DNA of 38,544 bases from Streptomyces humi (GCF_001005085.2 NZ_LBMU02000031.1:1-38544), one strand, 5' to 3'. Positions 30,733-38,362 are shown, numbered from the stretch's first letter. Program-made: numbers and translations. Notes: generated by a model not told the origin, from the letters alone.

Positions 30733-31748
30733 TCCGACTCCTGGATCATGCGGTTGACCGTTCGCGACACCATGTCGGCCGTCATGGGGGCCGGTGCCTC
30801 GCCAGAAAGGTCCACGGTGTACTCGACGTCCAAAACGCAAATCGGTACCCCTGCCTCCAGGAGCGATCGGTTGGTCAAGGCTGGGAACCCAGGGGTCACT
30901 TCGTACCAGCGCTCTTCACCGATGGCGAAGCGTACTTCGCGGTACCGGTCGGCGTCGCTGGGTCGGTAACCGGCCTGGGCGAGTAGCTCGAGAAGTCTGA
31001 TCTCGTCGTCGGCAGAGCCCAGGGCTTTTTCGATCAGTTCCAAAAAGCCGACACCGCCTGACATGGTGCGATGCAATCGGAACCAGGTCAGGTGCAAGGT
31101 TCCACCCTCGGGGGCGTCGAGTTGGTCGAGCCCGTGCACCCGGATCCTTCGCCCGTCTCCCCTGGCGCTGGTCTTTACCTCGATGGCCAGGTTCCCGTCG
31201 GAGAAATCGTGATGATGACCTTCGGGCCCCTGCCACAGCCGGTGTGCGCTGGAGTCCAGGTACAAGAGCCGGTCGAGTACGAGTAGTTCACCGAAGAGCC
31301 CTGCGAGTTGTTCGGGGCCCAGGACAGCCCCTTGCGACTGGAACAGCGCCTTCCAGCGGTCCAGAACCCGGTAGAGGGCCTTGACCGGATTGGCAGGCAG
31401 GCTCTCCACAGCGCTCAATATGTCTGCGCACAGTTCTGTGAACAAGTCATTCAGATCAGCGCGCAAACAGACAAGATCGGCGTATGTTTGATACGTCTCC
31501 TCGTCCTCCAAGGGGCGTTTGCGCAATTGGAGGACGGGACCGTCGAGGGTGGAACGCAACTTCAGGTGCGTGGGGATGGGGAGCAGGACGTGACGGTACC
31601 CGTCGTGATCGACGGCCGCTACCAAGCAACCCTGCTCAGTCGTCACAGGAAGTTGTGAGACACGGAGTCGACGTTTGCCACTTGCCGGTGCCGCTTCCAG
31701 CGCTGACCAGTGCTCTTCCACGAGCACCCGGAACTCGTCGCTCTTCAC
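30729..31748 (-). CDS. PD-(D/E)XK nuclease-fold protein (DUF4420 type)
   Basis: A 339-aa protein matching the DUF4420 'PD-(D/E)XK motif protein' family. The C-terminal half has the nuclease core: GLFGELLVLDRLL with Glu154, then HHHDFSDGNLAIEVKTS with Asp184 and the E-x-K pair Glu190/Lys192, followed by RIRVHGLDQL. These residues bind metal and cut phosphodiester bonds. It is the only obvious nuclease inside the coupled gene string and is the likely cutting subunit. GTG 31748 overlaps the Z1 stop (GTGA, 31745-31748), and its stop overlaps the GHKL start, so stoichiometric production with both ATPases is expected. Confidence 0.87.
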   Translation of the reverse strand: MKSDEFRVLVEEHWSALEAAPASGKRRLRVSQLPVTTEQGCLVAAVDHDGYRHVLLPIPTHLKLRSTLDGPVLQLRKRPLEDEETYQTYADLVCLRADLNDLFTELCADILSAVESLPANPVKALYRVLDRWKALFQSQGAVLGPEQLAGLFGELLVLDRLLYLDSSAHRLWQGPEGHHHDFSDGNLAIEVKTSARGDGRRIRVHGLDQLDAPEGGTLHLTWFRLHRTMSGGVGFLELIEKALGSADDEIRLLELLAQAGYRPSDADRYREVRFAIGEERWYEVTPGFPALTNRSLLEAGVPICVLDVEYTVDLSGEAPAPMTADMVSRTVNRMIQESE

Positions 31749-34294
31749 GCGTCCTCACCCTCGAGGAGGCTGAAGTCCTCGTCCTCCAATCGCACGCCGG
31801 GCAATTTGGCGGAGATGTACTTTTCGACGGTGCTGTCCCCATGTGGCGGTTCCGGAAAGACGAGTCCGACGCCGATCACGTCTTCCTCTGCGTTCAGGGG
31901 GGCGCGTCGCGTCTTTCCCGGGTCGGGCTCGGAGGTCTTGTCGATCGGATACAGGACGAGTAGGCCTGTGTCCGGAAGCTGAACTCGACGTTCGTCGATG
32001 ATGCCCTTTTCAGTGAGTTTCGCCGTGTCTCCGGCCAAGTCCACTGCCGCGTCGCGGCGGCTCATGAGCGTCTTGATGTCGGCGAAGTCCGGAGTGGGCG
32101 TGGTTGTGGCAACGCGGCTACGGAGGTTACGTCCGACGGACACCCCGGGTGCGAACTCGAAGGGCTCTCCCGCTGAACTACCGACGATTGCAATATTCCA
32201 TCGGCGCAGCGAGCCGGCTGCAACCCGCTTCCGGATGTAGCCGCTGATGAGGTCGGCATCGTTCTCGGGCGACTTCTCGTGGAACTTGTAGTTCGCCAGA
32301 AAATCGGTAACGACGTCGTACGGCACACCACGAATGACGAAGCGTTCCTCGGTCGAGCGACCTTCAACTCGCACAGCAGTCGTGAGGGCCGCTGCGACAA
32401 GATCACGTGCGGCGATCGTGTTTCCGCCGAGCCAGTCCTTGTTCGTGTGGAAGTAGTGGGTTTGAACTCGCTTGCCCCCATACGAGGATGCGGCCGTGAC
32501 CGCATCGCGCATCTTGGCCGCCGCAGTCACACGAAGGGCAGGATGGGTCCGCAGGCGCACTGCGAAGGTCAGAGGCGTCTCGGACTCGGTGATGTAGATG
32601 TCGATGTCGCGGCGCATCTCGGTCTCGACTGTGGCGAGGTGACGGAACCACTCCGCCAGTTCGTCGGTCATCCAGATGCGGGGCAGATCGGCATACCCGT
32701 TTCGGAAGCCGAACCATCGCCCCATCTGAAGCAGAGTGTCGTAGGCAGAGACGGCGCGCACGAAGTAGCTGACCGACAGACCTTCGAGGGTGAGCCCGCG
32801 CGAGAGGGTGTTGCCACCCACGGCTATTGCGACGACGGGACCGTTCTCGTAGTCGAGACGAGCCTCGCTACTGGAGTTGTCCATGATGATGCGGCAACTG
32901 CGGAGAACGCCGGGAAGTTCAGGCACGAGGTCGTCGAACGCTACCTTCGTCTCGCCGAAGTCCTCGGCGGGAACGCGTGCCGTCTCCTGGTCCCAAAGAT
33001 CACGCAATCGGGAGAGGAAGGTCGCGTCGGTCAGGGTCTCCGCAGTCCGGTGCAACAGGCGCTGCAGAGGACGCTCGAAACTGTTGTGCACGGCGGTGTT
33101 TACGCTCGTGTGGATCAGCATCGTGTTGTGCGGATTGCCGGTACGGCGAACCCGTCGAGCGGCTGTGACGAGCCAGAAGTACTCGACCGCTCTCCGGAGT
33201 GTGTCGGTGATGACGGGCTCAAAGCCCTCGACGTCGTCCTTCGTCACGGGGCGCACGCACGGGATGTCGTCGTCCGGCACAGACCGGATCATGTCGTGAC
33301 CGTCGTCGACCTGGTCGGGATCCTCTCCGTCCAAGGCATAACGCCCGAAGAGAACCTCCGTGCCGAAGTGACCTGCCGGTTTGGGCAGGTTGACGACGAA
33401 GTCTCGCGGATAAAGATCTTCTGCGCTCGGGTCGATCAACAGGTTCGCGAAGGGCGATGCCGTGTATCCCACGTACGCGGAACGCGGCAGGCTCTTCATC
33501 ATGCTGAGGATCAAGGGATTGATGGACTTCGTCGCGACCGTGGCTTGGTCCGCCTCGTCGTCGATGATCAGCGCAGGGCAGTCCTTCAGGTAGTCTGCCG
33601 CCTTGTCGAGCCACACGGCGAGTTTGCGCAATACGGTCGCGTTTTTCTTTACGACGCAGAGCACATGTGTCTTGTTGCTGTTTCCGAAGTACGAGGCCGG
33701 ATTTGCCGTAGGGGTGAAGTCCTTGTCCAGATCGGTCAGTTGGGACCACAGTGAGGGGTTGGGTTCCACGAGTTGCTGGACGAGACGTGCCTGTGTCTGG
33801 CGGCGAAGGCCGTTGTGAATCCCGGCGAGGACGATGAACAGCTTGTAGCCGCGGTCAGCAGCCTTGGCCATGACTGAGGTGAAGTTCGTTGTCTTGCCGG
33901 ACTGGACGTAGCCGACTACTAGACCCCGCGTAGAAAACGTTTTTTCCTTCGGGTGATTCAACAGTGAGACGACGCGGGTGGAGGAATCATCGAGGTTCCG
34001 GATGGCGGTGTCCTTGGACCACCCGTCCTTGATCAGTAGCTGTTCGATGGCCGGCCAGCACTTGTCCTTGGGCTGTGGGCCCGTGTACCAGGTGTCCCGG
34101 TTGCCCAGGACGACGGCGTGAGGCTCTTCGAGCTCTTTGATGCGTATCGTCTGCTGCTCGTGACGATCACGGATCTGCTGGATGACGTCCTCGCGGACTC
34201 CCATCAGCTCTAGGCGCTTGACGGCCTCCGACGGGGGAAAGGCGTCCAAGATAGCCTTGAACGTCTCATACATGTCATCGAATTCGTCGGTCAC
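31745..34294 (-). CDS. Z1 domain-containing ATPase (superfamily II helicase-like)
   Basis: An 849-aa protein. Walker A is GYVQSGKT (128-135) and Walker B IIDDEAD (243-249), followed by GYTASPFANLL, as in superfamily II motors. The Z1 domain proper follows, with GGNTLSRGLTLEGL (493-506) and QMGRWFGFR (523-531), which carries the arginine-finger-like residue. Z1 proteins are restricted to prokaryotic DNA-modification operons; ATP-driven DNA handling is expected but not shown. GTG 34294 gives the family start (MTDEFDDMYETFK); frames upstream are unlikely protein. It is 150 bp downstream of vsr and probably has its own promoter or is read from the vsr one. Confidence 0.88.
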   Translation of the reverse strand: MTDEFDDMYETFKAILDAFPPSEAVKRLELMGVREDVIQQIRDRHEQQTIRIKELEEPHAVVLGNRDTWYTGPQPKDKCWPAIEQLLIKDGWSKDTAIRNLDDSSTRVVSLLNHPKEKTFSTRGLVVGYVQSGKTTNFTSVMAKAADRGYKLFIVLAGIHNGLRRQTQARLVQQLVEPNPSLWSQLTDLDKDFTPTANPASYFGNSNKTHVLCVVKKNATVLRKLAVWLDKAADYLKDCPALIIDDEADQATVATKSINPLILSMMKSLPRSAYVGYTASPFANLLIDPSAEDLYPRDFVVNLPKPAGHFGTEVLFGRYALDGEDPDQVDDGHDMIRSVPDDDIPCVRPVTKDDVEGFEPVITDTLRRAVEYFWLVTAARRVRRTGNPHNTMLIHTSVNTAVHNSFERPLQRLLHRTAETLTDATFLSRLRDLWDQETARVPAEDFGETKVAFDDLVPELPGVLRSCRIIMDNSSSEARLDYENGPVVAIAVGGNTLSRGLTLEGLSVSYFVRAVSAYDTLLQMGRWFGFRNGYADLPRIWMTDELAEWFRHLATVETEMRRDIDIYITESETPLTFAVRLRTHPALRVTAAAKMRDAVTAASSYGGKRVQTHYFHTNKDWLGGNTIAARDLVAAALTTAVRVEGRSTEERFVIRGVPYDVVTDFLANYKFHEKSPENDADLISGYIRKRVAAGSLRRWNIAIVGSSAGEPFEFAPGVSVGRNLRSRVATTTPTPDFADIKTLMSRRDAAVDLAGDTAKLTEKGIIDERRVQLPDTGLLVLYPIDKTSEPDPGKTRRAPLNAEEDVIGVGLVFPEPPHGDSTVEKYISAKLPGVRLEDEDFSLLEGEDA

Positions 34295-34404
34295 AGGACT
34301 CGACCGCCCCCGCTCTCCTTCGTCACGCCGACCCGACGGTAGAGCTCTGATGTCGTCAGACAGCTCCGAGGTGTGGGTCGGCACCCCACTTGCACAACTC
34401 CTAC

Positions 34405-34433
34405 ACACTATGGGGTGAGGCGGTTGTTGATAA
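34405..34433 (-). promoter_or_regulatory. Possible promoter of the Z1-led gene string
   Basis: On the minus strand TTATCA (34433-34428), a 17-nt spacer and TAGTGT (34410-34405) lie between vsr and the Z1 gene; the leader would be about 100 nt. The -35 matches TTGACA at four of six bases. Evidence is moderate to weak. Confidence 0.3.
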
Positions 34434-34444
34434 GTGCATCAAAG

Positions 34445-34927
34445 TCACGATTGATGATTGACCTCGTCGCTCTGGGTGACGTTCGGCATGTTCGGAGGGT
34501 CACGCTTGACGGGTTGCTCGGGCGTCAGAGAGGCCGCGATGCGGTGGGCCACATCCGCAGGGGACTCGTGCTCCCAGAAGCGCAGGACCGTCCACCCCCG
34601 AGCAGTGAGATGCTCGGTCGTCTCCAGATCACGAGCGACGTTCTTGTCGAGCTTCGTCCGCCACCACGCTGCGTTCGCCTTCGGCTGCGTCGCATGTTCG
34701 GGGCAGCCATGCCAGAAGCAGCCGTCGAGGAAGACCGCGATCTTTGCCTTGCTGAAGACAATGTCGATAGTGCGCCGTGACATGCCGGGAACGGGCACAT
34801 TCACTCGGTAGCGGAAGCCGGCCGAGTGTAGGAGCTTGCGCACCGCGATCTCGGGAGCCGTGTCACGAGAGACCTGGCGGCTCATACGGGCGGAAACGGC
34901 AGGAGAGGACGGAGTGACGTCTGGCAC
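34445..34927 (-). CDS. vsr: Very short patch repair (Vsr) endonuclease
   Basis: A 160-aa Vsr-family endonuclease of normal length. Key residues are present: Asp55 in TIDIVF, the DGCFWHGCPEH block with His73 and His78, WWRTKLDKNVARD with Asp100, and the N-terminal MSRQVSRDTAPEIAVRKLLH stretch. Vsr nicks 5' of the T in T:G mismatches that arise when 5-methylcytosine is deaminated, protecting hosts with cytosine methyltransferases; this fits the Dcm-type enzyme at the end of the operon. GTG 34927 gives the usual N terminus; no Shine-Dalgarno is present, and CAAAAT lies 6 nt before it, so it may be leaderless. Confidence 0.9.
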   Translation of the reverse strand: MPDVTPSSPAVSARMSRQVSRDTAPEIAVRKLLHSAGFRYRVNVPVPGMSRRTIDIVFSKAKIAVFLDGCFWHGCPEHATQPKANAAWWRTKLDKNVARDLETTEHLTARGWTVLRFWEHESPADVAHRIAASLTPEQPVKRDPPNMPNVTQSDEVNHQS

Positions 34928-35009
34928 GGGAGTATTTTGCCGGCCGACGGTGAGTGCAGCGCAATGAGGGAACCGTCCTGGCCTTTGTTGGACATCCACA
35001 GCCGAAGCT

Positions 35010-35035
35010 GGGCCGCCCGCTTCTTTCTCAGTGTC
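35010..35035 (-). repeat. 26-bp repeat, right copy, inverted relative to 19297-19322
   Basis: Read on the minus strand from 35035 it begins GACACTGAGAAAGAAGCGGG and differs from the left copy at one base (G for T). It forms the outer end of the 137-bp inverted repeat and lies 83 bp upstream of the vsr start. Confidence 0.85.
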
Positions 35036-35146
35036 GTGCCTCCGCGGCCCGCCTCAAGGGCGCTTCGCGTCGGCTGCGCCGATGGCCCTGCGGGCCACCC
35101 TTGACCCGGGCCGCTCCGGCACGGGGGAGAAGCGAGCGGGCGGCCC
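35010..35146. repeat. 137-bp imperfect inverted repeat (MITE-like or structured element)
   Basis: The left arm 35010-35060 pairs with the right arm 35098-35146. Blocks in register are GGGCCGCCCGC/GCGGGCGGCCC at the ends, CGTGCC/GGCACG, GCGGCCCG/CGGGCCGC and CAAGGG/CCCTTG, with small mismatched segments between. The 37-nt loop has its own GGCCC-TGC-GGGCC hairpin (35084-35096). The left end is also the right copy of the 26-bp repeat. It could be a miniature mobile element, a recombination remnant or a strong terminator behind the SEC-C-type gene. Confidence 0.75.
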
Positions 35147-35267
35147 GGGGAAAGTGGGTGGTTTATCGGGGTTGCCTGAAGGCGGGCTGCGGTCGTGGCC
35201 GGGGTTGGCAGCGCGTTGGGTTGTCCGGGCACGCCGGGTGGGTTTGGCGGCAGCCACCTCAGTGTGG

Positions 35268-36281
35268 TTACGCGCCGTGGCAGGCGTCGTACCGCTGGTC
35301 CTGGCCGCACCAGCAGTCCGATGTGCGTTGTGGGGGCCAGGACACCGCTCGGCCGCGGGCTGCGAGGGTTGTGGCGTACTGGGGGAGGAGGGTGGTGTCC
35401 GAGGGGGAGGAGAGTTCTGAGGCTGCGAAGGCCTCGTAGGAGGGGACCGTGCCCGTGACGATGCCCAGGTTGGGGGTGCCCGACGTGGAGAGTTCTCGGA
35501 GGGAGGACTCTATGGTCGAGAGGTGTTCGTCGTGGGACGGGTACTCCGTGGCCAGGTCCGGGTACGCCGAGAGGAGTTCCGCCAGTTCGGTCGCCGGCCA
35601 GTGCAGGACCGCCACCGGGAAGGGGCGGGAGAGTGCTTCGCGGTAGGCGCCCAGTTCTGCCTGGAGGCGGGAGATCTCCGCTTCCAGTTCCGCCGGGTTG
35701 TCCGAGCCCAGGGACCACACCCGCTTCGGGTCGTGGAGTTCGTCCAGGGAGACCGAGGACGAGTGGAGGGTGTCGGCGCGGGCGTCCCAGTCGTCGTGGG
35801 GGAGGCCCAGCATGCGGCGGACCCTGTGCCGGCCGAACAGCACCGGGTGCGTCGCGTACGGGGGTTCCGCCACGTCCGTGAGGAGGAGGGTCGCCGCCTC
35901 CGTGAACGTGTCGTGCGCCGCTTCCAGTTCGTCGTGGGATTCCAGGGACTCCGCGACGATGACCCAGGGGGCGGGATCCCGGGGGGCCGTGGCCCGGACG
36001 CCGTCGATGATCGCCCTGGCCTCGGCCTCGTGGTCGTACTCCCAGAGGTTCGAGGCCTTCAGCGCTCGGACCAGCGGCGCGTTCTCCAGGGTGTCCTGCG
36101 CGGACAGCAGGCGGTCGTAGAGCGCGGTGGCGGCAGGGCGGGCGTCGGCCAGTTCCAGGTGGGCCGCGGCCTGGAGGAGGAGGGCTTCGGCGTCCTCGGG
36201 GTACAGGCCGGCGGTCCGCTCCAGGCGTGCCGCTTCGGCGGTGTGGTCGACGACGTTCTCGGCAGGCGTGTCGGGGCGCAT
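35268..36281 (-). CDS. TPR-like protein with C-terminal SEC-C-type zinc motif
   Basis: A 337-aa protein. The N-terminal half has TPR-like helical repeats (LERTAGLYPEDAEALLLQAA, LADARPAATALYDRLL, HDELEAAHDTFTEAATLLL). A coiled-coil-like stretch lies near 205-220 (AELEAEISRLQAELGAYREA). The last 16 residues are DCWCGQDQRYDACHGA, the C-x-C-x(8)-C-H zinc motif of SEC-C proteins, which usually mediates binding to ribosomes, SecB or nucleic acids; the exact role is unknown. ATG 36281 has TACGGT 7 nt upstream, favouring it over an upstream TTG. It is back on GC-rich DNA, outside the accessory block. Confidence 0.82.
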   Translation of the reverse strand: MRPDTPAENVVDHTAEAARLERTAGLYPEDAEALLLQAAAHLELADARPAATALYDRLLSAQDTLENAPLVRALKASNLWEYDHEAEARAIIDGVRATAPRDPAPWVIVAESLESHDELEAAHDTFTEAATLLLTDVAEPPYATHPVLFGRHRVRRMLGLPHDDWDARADTLHSSSVSLDELHDPKRVWSLGSDNPAELEAEISRLQAELGAYREALSRPFPVAVLHWPATELAELLSAYPDLATEYPSHDEHLSTIESSLRELSTSGTPNLGIVTGTVPSYEAFAASELSSPSDTTLLPQYATTLAARGRAVSWPPQRTSDCWCGQDQRYDACHGA

Positions 36282-36294
36282 GAACGACACCGTA
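36279..36294 (-). promoter_or_regulatory. Putative leaderless -10 of the SEC-C-type gene
   Basis: Minus-strand TACGGT (36294-36289), 7 nt, ATG at 36281. Confidence 0.4.
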
Positions 36295-36358
36295 CTGCCC
36301 GGCGGTGACAAAGAAGAGACAGGGATGGGGGACAGTCGGTGGCGAGGGGAGTCGTTCG

Positions 36359-36649
36359 GTGAGGTTCGAGTTCGGTGGGTGTGTCGTGGAGTGGCGGGGG
36401 CCCGCTCCTTACTACTTCCTGCCGGTGCCGGAGGAGGAGTGCGAGGAGATCCGGGCGGTGGCGGCCATGGCCTCGTACGGGTGGGGGGTCGTTCCCGTCG
36501 AGGCGACCTTGGGCGGGGTCGTGTTCGAGACGTCGCTGTTTCCGAAGGACGGTGGGTATCTGCTGCCGCTCAAGAGTGCGGTGCGCACGCCGCGGGGGCT
36601 GGGGGCGGGGGACGAGGTGCGGGTGGAGCTGCGGGTGCGGCTCGGGTAG
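36359..36649 (+). CDS. DUF1905 family protein
   Basis: A 96-aa protein that is nearly all DUF1905: it opens with FEFGGCVVEWRG, has YYFLPVPEEECEEIRAVAAM, then GWGVVPVEATLGGVVFETSL and a LPLKSAVRTPRGLGAGDEVR tail, the small beta-barrel seen in this family of unknown function. GTG 36359 is chosen because GAGGGGAG lies 7 nt upstream; the frame opens earlier at 36305 but those residues are not conserved-looking. It is divergent from the SEC-C-type gene (78 bp apart) and convergent with the GH30 gene. Confidence 0.83.
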   Translation: MRFEFGGCVVEWRGPAPYYFLPVPEEECEEIRAVAAMASYGWGVVPVEATLGGVVFETSLFPKDGGYLLPLKSAVRTPRGLGAGDEVRVELRVRLG

Positions 36650-36665
36650 GCGTCCGAGGTGTGCC

Positions 36666-36735
36666 GTGGCGGCGGGGCACGCACGGTGAGTGTGGCGGCG
36701 GGTGACGGTGAGCGTGGCGGCGGGGCACGGTGAGC
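36666..36735. repeat. 22-26-bp tandem repeat, three copies
   Basis: GTGGCGGCGGGGCACGGTGA-type units start at 36666 (26 bp, small insertion), 36692 and 36714 (22 bp each). They fill the gap between the convergent DUF1905 and GH30 genes. Confidence 0.8.
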
Positions 36736-36751
36736 GCGTGGCCCCGCCGCC
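36716..36751. terminator. Strong hairpin between convergent DUF1905 and GH30 genes
   Basis: GGCGGCGGGGC (36716-36726) pairs perfectly with GCCCCGCCGCC (36741-36751) across a 14-nt loop. The left arm is part of the third tandem repeat copy. It lies just past the stop of the GH30 gene and could end transcription from both sides. Confidence 0.65.
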
Positions 36752-36759
36752 GGTTCGGG

Positions 36760-38232
36760 TCAGATCGTCACGCCGTCGATCTGTAGCGTCTGCACCGCCT
36801 TGGCCGCGACCGACACCGCCACCGTCTTCCCTGAGAGGTAGGTGTCCGAGTACGACTTGTACGCGTCGCCGCCCGTGGTCACCGTGTTCCAGCGCGGGAC
36901 CAGGCCGTTCGTGCCGCCCGTCACCGTCGTGAAGCCGGAGAGGTTGAAGGTGAAGGTCTGGGCGGAGGTGGCCGTGTTCAGGGCGACGATCACCAGGCGC
37001 TTCGCCGAGGAGTCGTAGGCCGCGACCGCGTTGCTCACGCCCGTGTCGAGGATCTTCATCCCGGGGCGGATGTGCCGGCTGAACTGGGCCATCACGTAGT
37101 ACTTGGTGGTGATGGCGCCCGCGGTCAGGGTGCTCGCGTCGTACGCGATCATCGCCCAGTTCGTCGACGGGTCCATGACCTGCCAGTAGACCCACGCGGT
37201 GGGGTGCAGCCAGCGGAAGTCGTAGAGCAGGTTGAAGGCCATGGTGTAGCCGGTGCCGTCGTTGTCGCCGGTCTCGGAGTTCCACAGGGCCTTGCCGGCC
37301 GTCGTGACGACGTCCGTGTAGAGCAGGTCGCGGCGGCCGCCGGAGCCCTGGTAGCCGTGGACGTTGACGCGGTCCACGTAGCCCTTCGTGGTGGCGGAGA
37401 AGGCGCTCCAGGTGGTGCGGGCCAGGTCGTAGCTGGTCTCGTCGGAGGCGGAGATCTTGGTGCTGGTGAGGCCCCGGCTGTTCAACTCGCTGCGCAGATA
37501 CGGGAGTACGGCCGCCTGGACCGTCGAGTCGATGTGACAGCCCTCCTGGGTGCCGGTCGCCGTCCACCAGGAGGACGAGGGCTCGTTGAAGGCCTCCACC
37601 GTCGCGAAGTTCACGCCCCAGTTGTTCTTGGCGTACAGGGCGACGGAGGCCAGGTGGGAGGCGTGCTGGCGGTAGTTCCAGGACTGGAGGTTGTTGCCGC
37701 CGTCGGCGGCGCCGGACGGGTTGTGGTTGAGGCACATCCACCACATGGGGGAGTTGGCGAAGAGTTCGGCCGTCGCGCCGCGGTTCACCGCCTTGACGAG
37801 CATCGCGCGCTGGGTCGCGTCCGCGGTCCAGTCCCAGGCCGAGGAGGTGGGGTCCTCGTTGTTCCAGTCCTGCCAGTAGCCCTCGATCTGCTTGTACGCG
37901 GGGATGTTGGCCGAGGCCACCATGCTCTCGCCGCTCACGGTGTTCCAGCTGCACGCTCCCAGGTTGTAGCGGGCGATGTTCAGACCCAGGCCGGGCAGCG
38001 AAGTGCTGTTGTACGTCGTCGACTTGGTGGTGAAGAAGATGTCGGCGAAGTCGTCCCGGGTGCCGAAGACGTTGCCCCACCAGGCGAGGGACGTGCCCCA
38101 GCCCTCCCATGTGCCCCACGACGTCGACGGGCTGACGGTGATCGTCGCGTCGGCGCGGGCCGTGCCGGTGGCCAGGGCGCTGCCCAGGATGCCGCCTCCG
38201 GCGGCGGCCAGGAGTGTTCTGCGTCGGATCAT
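36760..38232 (-). CDS. Tat-exported glycoside hydrolase family 30 enzyme (endo-beta-1,6-galactanase-like)
   Basis: A 490-aa secreted glycosidase. The N terminus is a twin-arginine signal (MIRRRTLLAAAGGGILGSAL, cleavage near TARADA). The mature protein has the GH30 (beta/alpha)8 barrel plus C-terminal beta-sandwich: WGTWEGWGTSLAWW near the start, acid/base Glu217 in EAFNEPSSSWW and nucleophile Glu320 in LWNSETGDNDG, then VYWQVMDPS. The overall pattern is closest to the endo-beta-1,6-galactanase subgroup, which trims arabinogalactan side chains; other GH30 activities are possible. ATG 38232 has GAGAAG upstream. A degenerate GAAAGC-type palindrome at 38351 may be a LacI-family operator. Confidence 0.88.
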   Translation of the reverse strand: MIRRRTLLAAAGGGILGSALATGTARADATITVSPSTSWGTWEGWGTSLAWWGNVFGTRDDFADIFFTTKSTTYNSTSLPGLGLNIARYNLGACSWNTVSGESMVASANIPAYKQIEGYWQDWNNEDPTSSAWDWTADATQRAMLVKAVNRGATAELFANSPMWWMCLNHNPSGAADGGNNLQSWNYRQHASHLASVALYAKNNWGVNFATVEAFNEPSSSWWTATGTQEGCHIDSTVQAAVLPYLRSELNSRGLTSTKISASDETSYDLARTTWSAFSATTKGYVDRVNVHGYQGSGGRRDLLYTDVVTTAGKALWNSETGDNDGTGYTMAFNLLYDFRWLHPTAWVYWQVMDPSTNWAMIAYDASTLTAGAITTKYYVMAQFSRHIRPGMKILDTGVSNAVAAYDSSAKRLVIVALNTATSAQTFTFNLSGFTTVTGGTNGLVPRWNTVTTGGDAYKSYSDTYLSGKTVAVSVAAKAVQTLQIDGVTI

Positions 38233-38350
38233 GGCTGCTTCTCAACCTCTCCGTGCGGCTCAAACACCGGTTCCCGGACCGGCGTCGACTCGTCCCCCCG
38301 CATGCCAACACGAAGCATCAGGTGTGGCGTGTGGGGTTGTCGAGGGTTGC

Positions 38351-38362
38351 GACAGTGCTTTC
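38351..38362. promoter_or_regulatory. Degenerate GAAAGC-type palindrome upstream of the GH30 gene
   Basis: GACAGTGCTTTC is an imperfect palindrome with a GAAAGC half-site of the kind bound by LacI-family repressors of carbohydrate genes, 119 bp before the GH30 start. Four of six base pairs are symmetrical, so support is weak. The rest of 38233-38483 shows nothing else I can name. Confidence 0.25.

Larger units (their letters stand above)
34928..35267. other. 340-bp gene-free region left of the SEC-C-type gene
   Basis: It holds the start region of vsr (to about 35000), a 137-bp imperfect inverted repeat (35010-35146) and about 120 bp of GC-rich DNA in which I see nothing. Frames across it are low-complexity and not credible. 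Confidence 0.65.

Noticed and set aside
24669..34927. Assignment as DISARM, BREX or Pgl
   Set aside because: No DrmA/DrmB, PLD nuclease, PglZ, BrxL or kinase gene is present; Z1, GHKL and DUF4420-type proteins do not belong to those sets.
19297..35035. Integrative element with att sites
   Set aside because: The bracketing repeats are inverted, not direct, and no integrase, excisionase or tRNA end is visible, so a site-specific integration cannot be claimed.
34954..35439. Open frames across the gene-free region right of vsr
   Set aside because: They cross the 137-bp inverted repeat and run into the SEC-C-type gene in antisense; composition is Arg/Gly/Pro-rich with no domain.
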